Positions 36,244 through 40,529 of a stretch of DNA of 40,529 nt are shown here, in pieces. Source of the stretch: Boseongicola sp. SB0662_bin_57 (GTDB taxonomy: Bacteria; Pseudomonadota; Alphaproteobacteria; Rhodobacterales; Rhodobacteraceae); the NCBI GenBank assembly GCA_009839535.1, contig VXPN01000263.1, positions 1 through 40,529 of the forward strand, in the 5' to 3' direction. The position numbers were made by a program, and so were the translations under genes. Below the pieces are notes generated by a model. The model was not told the DNA's origin. It was given only the letters and a program-made list of their open reading frames with translations, and ran no database searches. Each line of letters begins with the position of its first letter. Position 1 is the first letter of the stretch.

Positions 36244-37682
36244 TTGCCTGCACCCCGGCAAAGGCCCAGGCCGTTGAACCTCCCCGCGCCAATAAGGACG
36301 GGACCGCCTACGCTCCGCTCGAACTCGATCACGGCATGGACCAGCTGACGGCTCTCAAGCGACCTGGGCAGCTTCCATCGGGTCCAGGGAGGCTCGCCCG
36401 CCAGGGGACGGGCCGGTGGCGCGCCCTTGACCGCAGAGTGCTTGCCGACCCGAATGCGATCGATGTCGGGGCGGGGCAATCCGGCATGTTGGCAGGCACG
36501 CGCAACGAGCTCGCGGACCTCAGTGTCTTCTTTCCGCTTGAGGTGCCGGTCCAGCACGATGGGCGTTACCGTAGCCCACCGGCGCGATCCATCAAGGTAG
36601 GGATCAGGACGAAGAGACCGCAGGCGGTCTCCATGCTCCGCTGCGGGCGCGAGCTCGAGCGGCTTTCGAAGGGGCGGTCCCTGCAGAGTCAGCACACGTC
36701 GCTGAACGTCGGCTCGAAATGGCGCCAAGACTTCGAATGCCGCGCGAAATCCGTCGATGCGATGCAGCGCTTCTCCGGACGGAGGCACCACGGCGAATCC
36801 CAGGACGCGGCCGTCGCCATGAGGCGAGCCCACGAAGGCCATGGGCGCGATTGCAAGATGGGGATGTCGCGTGGGCGTTCCGTCGGGCGCATGCCCGGAC
36901 ACGATCTCGGGGATGGCGTCACCCCGACCAACCCTGCGATAGCCGGCCATCAACGTCTGTCGCAGCAGGCGGCCGACCAGTGCGGATGCCCGAATGTCGG
37001 GAACCTCGCCGGAAACGGCCTCCAGGACCAGCCACTCGGTTGCGGTTTCGGGCAACGGCGCATGTTCCGCGAACACGGGTGCCCCCGGCCTGATTTCCGG
37101 GCGGGAGGGCCTGGCGCGATGCGCCTCTTCCAGCTCGATCAGCCTGCCGGGATAGACACGTCGACGTGCGCGTTGCTTGCCAAGATGCGACCCTCGGGTC
37201 TCGCCGGGAACGAACCGGCACCGCGCAAGGCTGGCCGAATGACCGAGATATCCGACACAGCCCGCGATCGCGTTCAAGGCGTCGACAGTCCCGGCGTCTG
37301 GCGCATCAGGCCAGACCAGTTCCACCTTGGGGTCGTCGGGCCTCGTTGCGGGAAAGCGCCGCGGCTGGCGAGGGCGACGATCCGGCAGCACCTTGAGATA
37401 GGTCTTCGTCGCCTTCGACGCCCTGAGATCGTTCGGCGGCACGAACACGTCGGGGGCTGTTCTGGGATTGTGTCCGCTGGCGTGTATGACGGGAGGCGGC
37501 TGACCTTCGAGCCATTCCAGAGCCGCGCGCTCGACCGGGGCTTCACCCCTGACTCCCCATGCCGACACCAGTGCCGAAAACACCCGATCGGGCTGTGGCG
37601 GCCAGTCGGGAGCATTGCTCCCGGGACCGCGCGATGCACGACAGACGCCGGTCAGGAACTCAATTTCGAGCACGAGGCTCAT
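36240..37682 (-). CDS. csb2: Csb2, Cas5-Cas6 fusion type protein of type I-G
   Basis: 480 residues from ATG 37682, overlapping the Csb1 stop (ATGA). The opening SLVLEIEFLTGVCRAS is a Cas5-like first strand, followed by WPPQPDRVFSALVSAWG, a hallmark of the GSU0054/Csb2 family. The end, GPVLIGAGRFNGLGLC, is the glycine-rich loop of a Cas6-type RAMP domain. Histidines in HPHLAIAPMAFVGSPHGDG are candidates for the processing site but are not proven. In type I-G the protein both cuts the pre-crRNA at the repeat hairpin and holds the 5' handle in Cascade. Confidence 0.93.
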   Translation of the reverse strand: MSLVLEIEFLTGVCRASRGPGSNAPDWPPQPDRVFSALVSAWGVRGEAPVERAALEWLEGQPPPVIHASGHNPRTAPDVFVPPNDLRASKATKTYLKVLPDRRPRQPRRFPATRPDDPKVELVWPDAPDAGTVDALNAIAGCVGYLGHSASLARCRFVPGETRGSHLGKQRARRRVYPGRLIELEEAHRARPSRPEIRPGAPVFAEHAPLPETATEWLVLEAVSGEVPDIRASALVGRLLRQTLMAGYRRVGRGDAIPEIVSGHAPDGTPTRHPHLAIAPMAFVGSPHGDGRVLGFAVVPPSGEALHRIDGFRAAFEVLAPFRADVQRRVLTLQGPPLRKPLELAPAAEHGDRLRSLRPDPYLDGSRRWATVTPIVLDRHLKRKEDTEVRELVARACQHAGLPRPDIDRIRVGKHSAVKGAPPARPLAGEPPWTRWKLPRSLESRQLVHAVIEFERSVGGPVLIGAGRFNGLGLCRGAGN

Positions 37683-38917
37683 CGGTCGTCCCCGTCTTCT
37701 CCGCCTTCTCCTTCCAGCGCGAGTTCGCGGCTTCTGCGCACGATCTCGACCAGCTTTTTCTGCGGCGTCAGCGCGAGAGATCGAAAGTAGAAGCCCGCAT
37801 CCTCCGCCTGCCGGAACGCTTCCCGATACAGCGCCAGCGCCTTGGCGCGATCGAATTCGACTTCCGTTGCAGATCCGTCCCAATTGACAAGCTCGAGCGG
37901 GGCAGCGCCCTCGCAAACGAGATCGCAGCGTGAACGCAACGCATACCCGCGCGCATCCTGCTCGGCGACCGCCAACAAGCCGAGAGAGGCGACCAGCACC
38001 CGCCCTGCCGCATCGCGCGCGCCGCCGCCGAACCGCAGACGCCTGATTCCGGCCAGCGTGATCGCGACCCGATGCTCCGCGTGGTCGCAGGTCACGCCCA
38101 GAGGCTCGACCGACGGTGCAATGTTGCCGTGATTGATTTCCGACGGCCGCACCCTCTTCGCCCCCTTTCCCGCATCCTCCTGGTTGGTGCTCCAGCCGGA
38201 GGCTCCCTTGTAGACCTCCACCTTGCGAAGCACGCCGAGAGGATCGATCCGGCTTCCGGTGCGGCGGCCCGAAGTTCGCGGGATGATTTCGCCGGTTTCC
38301 TGACTGTGGACGATCTCATCCACCGGCGTGTCGACGGCCACGATTTCGGAAACGATCGTTCGCGGGAACTTCGCGCCGAAGCCGCCGCCCTCTCCCTGGC
38401 TGTGCCATGCGCCGAAGACCAGCGCCGTGGGCGATAGCTCCAGCAGCGCGGTTGCGTCGGCGGGCTTGGCGGCCGCAAGACGTCGACCCTCGTCGCTCTG
38501 CATGAAGGGAACGTCGCCGAGCAGGCTGTCCCTCAGGATGGCGTCGTAGACACGGTGAGGCGCGTCGAGCGAGGTTATGCGCTCCAGGGGGCTCACGCCC
38601 GCGCCTCGGAAATCCACCGTGACGTAAGGGATGTGAATCGGCTCGTCCCCGCCCTCTCCGTCGGCTGCCGCCAGGAGCGATTCTTCGAGACGGTTGGCCT
38701 GGCTCTGGACGCTGTCGATCAGGACGCACCAGACCTCCTTGCCGTCCATTCGTCGCCGCTCGAAGACATGGCGGGCGGGATCGTTGTTGCGTTCGCCCGG
38801 ATAGGTCGGCGGGAAAATCTTGTCGCCGCGTCCTCCGATCGGCTGAAGACGGGCGATGCGGCGAAATGCCGCCGCATTGCCGATCACCTCTCCCAAGAAT
38901 CCTGCATCGATCTTCAT
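37679..38917 (-). CDS. csb1: Csb1, the Cas7 backbone protein of type I-G
   Basis: 412 residues from ATG 38917, with AGGAG eight bases upstream. Family blocks are AAFRRIARLQPIGGRGDKIF near the start, ARHVFERRRMDGKEVWCVLI, SVQSQANRLEESLL, ITSLDAPHRVYDAILRD, FGAWHSQGEGGGFGAKFPR, and a late KRVRPSEINHGNIAPS. These are the blocks of the GSU0053/Csb1 family as I know it. Several copies line the crRNA spacer in Cascade. The start overlaps the stop of the small ORF before it, so translation of the two may be coupled. The C-terminus is acidic (ELALEGEGGEDGDDR). Confidence 0.95.
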   Translation of the reverse strand: MKIDAGFLGEVIGNAAAFRRIARLQPIGGRGDKIFPPTYPGERNNDPARHVFERRRMDGKEVWCVLIDSVQSQANRLEESLLAAADGEGGDEPIHIPYVTVDFRGAGVSPLERITSLDAPHRVYDAILRDSLLGDVPFMQSDEGRRLAAAKPADATALLELSPTALVFGAWHSQGEGGGFGAKFPRTIVSEIVAVDTPVDEIVHSQETGEIIPRTSGRRTGSRIDPLGVLRKVEVYKGASGWSTNQEDAGKGAKRVRPSEINHGNIAPSVEPLGVTCDHAEHRVAITLAGIRRLRFGGGARDAAGRVLVASLGLLAVAEQDARGYALRSRCDLVCEGAAPLELVNWDGSATEVEFDRAKALALYREAFRQAEDAGFYFRSLALTPQKKLVEIVRRSRELALEGEGGEDGDDR

Positions 38918-39117
38918 TCTTGTTTCTCCTGTACAGCGTTTCGGTCAGTCTGTTCGTTGTGGTCGATCCCCGCTGCATGCGTCTTGCGCCATGCAGCATG
39001 CGGAGGCGGCCGGAACTCAGGCGCGCCTTGCGGCAATTCACACTCGACGGTCGTCATGGTCAGGCTCTTGCCTTCAATCTTCAGCGAACTGATCCTTCCA
39101 ATGTGCACACGAACCAT
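38914..39117 (-). CDS. Small ORF at the head of the cas operon
   Basis: 67 residues from ATG 39117. It has GGGAGG seven bases upstream, stands about 30 bases after a good promoter, and its TGA shares four bases with the csb1 start. These are the marks of a translated gene. The product begins MVRVHIGRISSLKIEGKSL, a possible beta hairpin, and then becomes Pro- and Gln-rich and hydrophilic (PEFRPPPHAAWRKT). No known domain. It could be a leader peptide that controls csb1 translation, a small Cascade or regulatory protein, or a remnant. I know of no described gene at this place in type I-G loci. Confidence 0.55.
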   Translation of the reverse strand: MVRVHIGRISSLKIEGKSLTMTTVECELPQGAPEFRPPPHAAWRKTHAAGIDHNEQTDRNAVQEKQE

Positions 39118-39150
39118 CGGCCAGCCTCCCTGCCATCTCGTTCACCCAGA

Positions 39151-39180
39151 ACGATACGCAGATTGAAATGTATTTGTCAA
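39151..39180 (-). promoter_or_regulatory. Promoter of the cas operon
   Basis: In the minus sense TTGACA (39180-39175) is a perfect -35 and TATCGT (39156-39151) matches four of six -10 positions, 18 bases apart. The surrounding DNA is AT-rich compared with the rest. A transcript would start near 39144 and reach the small ORF after about 27 bases, with its ribosome-binding site in between. No operator palindrome is obvious. Confidence 0.72.
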
Positions 39181-39494
39181 CTCCCCTTAACCCTACTAAT
39201 ATAACTAAGTAATCTTGATGGGTGTCTGCGCACTCAATCGCGCACCGTGCGCATCAGGCCACATTGAAGCGTTATGTTCGTAGGGTTTGCAGCGTCACGC
39301 TCCGCTCGGCATCCGGGTCGCAAGGCCCGGCTTCTTTCGTTGACGCGGCTTCCCTCCGTCAGGCGGTCAAGCTGTCACGTATTCTCGGCCGTGGCATCCC
39401 AGATGAACGTCTTCACGCAAGCTGATGTTGCCCTTGTCGCGCAATCTGATGCAGATCGGCCTGCGACGTTCGGGGTTGAGGTGATCCTTCCGGG
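39181..39494. other. Gap upstream of the cas promoter without a gene
   Basis: The first 30 bases are AT-rich and belong to the promoter surroundings. The remainder shows no convincing reading frame on either strand; the plus-strand frame 39274-39633 has no family resemblance and its codon use is poor. Confidence 0.4.
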
Positions 39495-39803
39495 CTATTG
39501 GAAAGGAAGGCTGAATTTCCGGTCGCGACGGATCATCAAGCGGCATGCGTCGAGCGTTTCCTGCCGGATGCTGCTTCCGGCGAGCCAGTCCGGCAACGGA
39601 TCCGGCGCTGGGAGATCGTCGTCCTGGACGTAGGCGGCTTCATGTCGAGCGACGCGAGCGGCTTTGTCGCAGGCTTGCTCTACGGCCCGGGCCAGGACGA
39701 GGTCGGAAACGTCTTCGAGCGGAAATGGCTGCTCGGGGGCTTTCGGCGCTTCCCTGCCGCTTGCGGCCGCGCCGATGTCCCGTTGAATGATGCAGAAGCC
39801 GGT
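39495..39803 (-). pseudogene. C-terminal remnant of an unidentified gene
   Basis: The minus strand is open for 102 codons between a TGA at 39804-39806 and a TAG at 39495-39497, with no useful start codon near its beginning. The text is protein-like: an Ala- and Glu-rich helix around DLVLARAVEQACDKAARVAR and an end LDACRLMIRRDRKFSLPFQ. It therefore looks like the tail of a gene that lost its front, perhaps when the integrase side was rearranged. I do not recognise the family. Confidence 0.4.
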
Positions 39804-39881
39804 TCAGGGAATTTGCGTGTCAAGATGCAAACGTGCGCCGCCCGATCTGGTCGGCGCCCTCTTGCGCGCATCGTGGCAGGT

Positions 39882-40529
39882 TCAATCGCAAAGCTGATCA
39901 ATGCGGTCGGCGATGCGTTGGGCCGGTTCGCGCAACTGGTCCACAGTCCAGTCAGCAGCGTAGCCCTCCGTCACGTCGGAAGGCCGGGCATGGTTCACGA
40001 GCCGCTTCGTCAGCGAGCGCGGCAGCATCAGCTCGCGCTCGGCCACCGTGATGAACGCGTTGCGCAGCCCGTGGAACCAGAATCGGGTGCCCGCCGCCTT
40101 GCCGATGCCCTCGTAGAACCGCGCAATGTCCGCGACATGGCCCGACTTCGCCTTCTTCGGCGACGGGAACACCCAGCCCTCGGATGGCGCGGCCTCACCG
40201 CCGCAGTCCGGCCGGAGCCGCTCGAGGATGGCAGCGAGCTGCCGCGTGACCGGAAGCTCGAGCGGCACACCCGTCTTCGTCTCGTCGACCCGCAGGATGC
40301 GCCGCTCCAGGTCAACCCGCTCCCGGCGCAGCGACAGGACCTCGCTCCGGCGCATGCCCGTGTAGAGGCCGATCAGGAAGATGTCGCGGATCGCGGGACT
40401 GGGCACGGCCGCCTCGATGCCCGCGCGCCAGCGCGGCAGCACCTCCGCCGGGCCAGAAATCTGGCGCCGCTTCTTGGCGTTGAAGCGCCCGCCCGCCGCC
40501 AGCCAGAGATCGACCGGGTTGCGCAGGCC
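39882..40529 (-). CDS. Tyrosine recombinase/integrase, C-terminal catalytic part (partial)
   Basis: The frame is open from the window edge to TGA at 39882, giving 215 residues; the N-terminal DNA-binding part lies outside. A GTG at 40442 is only an internal codon because the frame continues upstream with protein-like text (VDLWLAAGGRFNAKKRRQI). Catalytic residues are visible: Arg in TGMRRSEVLSL, HGLR with His and Arg, His in VNHARPSDVT, and the nucleophile Tyr in EGYA. The enzyme would integrate or excise an element by site-specific recombination. Because it stands at one end of the defence and mobilization region it may belong to the same integrative element, but no attachment site could be identified. 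Confidence 0.88.
   Translation of the reverse strand, partial: GLRNPVDLWLAAGGRFNAKKRRQISGPAEVLPRWRAGIEAAVPSPAIRDIFLIGLYTGMRRSEVLSLRRERVDLERRILRVDETKTGVPLELPVTRQLAAILERLRPDCGGEAAPSEGWVFPSPKKAKSGHVADIARFYEGIGKAAGTRFWFHGLRNAFITVAERELMLPRSLTKRLVNHARPSDVTEGYAADWTVDQLREPAQRIADRIDQLCD

Overview
The window is high-GC bacterial DNA. The mobilization genes (a DUF6118-type protein, a long TraA-like MobF relaxase and several ribbon-helix-helix proteins) suggest an alphaproteobacterium, but no chromosomal housekeeping gene is present to confirm this. The whole window reads as an accessory, mobilizable defence island. An integrase fragment runs off the right edge and a phospholipase-D-like gene runs off the left edge. 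There are no type IV secretion genes, so if the element moves it must borrow a helper.

Layout. (a) 1-509: 5' part of a PLD/HKD-fold protein on the minus strand. (b) 510-1781: no supportable gene, one hairpin. (c) 1782-2854: two overlapping plus-strand genes of unknown function. (d) 17084-2926, minus strand: a four-gene block. In transcription order it encodes a 1107-aa protein with an N-terminal nuclease-like domain and a helical-repeat body, a type III Mod methyltransferase, a type III Res helicase-nuclease, and a 2074-aa helical-repeat protein with a PIN-like domain. The two giant proteins flanking an otherwise ordinary type III restriction pair are the best candidate for an incompletely described defence system. 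(e) 25112-17267, minus strand: a very GC-rich mobilization module. It has three overlapping ribbon-helix-helix genes, a coiled-coil membrane-anchored protein, the relaxase, a DUF6118 protein and a small gene. (f) 25113-26199: a non-coding region with repeats and palindromes, the natural place for oriT. (g) 26200-26691: a ribbon-helix-helix pseudogene with an in-frame stop. (h) 26850-27563: an uncharacterized protein that may have an RNase H-like fold. (i) 27811-30056: a CRISPR array of 31 repeats and 30 spacers, plus an outlying decayed repeat. (j) 39117-30324, minus strand: a complete type I-G (formerly I-U) cas operon in the order small ORF, csb1 (cas7), csb2 (cas5-cas6), cas3 with a C-terminal HD domain, a cas8-position gene, cas4-cas1 fusion, cas2. 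A consensus-like promoter stands at its head, and most junctions are 4-base stop/start overlaps. (k) 39181-40529: a gene remnant and a partial tyrosine recombinase.

How it works together. Two independent layers sit in one element: sequence-specific restriction with large accessory proteins, and adaptive CRISPR immunity. The relaxase module would allow spread. The cas operon, leader and array all read on the minus strand. The repeats are clean next to cas2 and increasingly mutated at the far end, as expected if new spacers enter at the leader. Several spacers have an open, protein-like reading frame, consistent with capture from genes of phages or plasmids.
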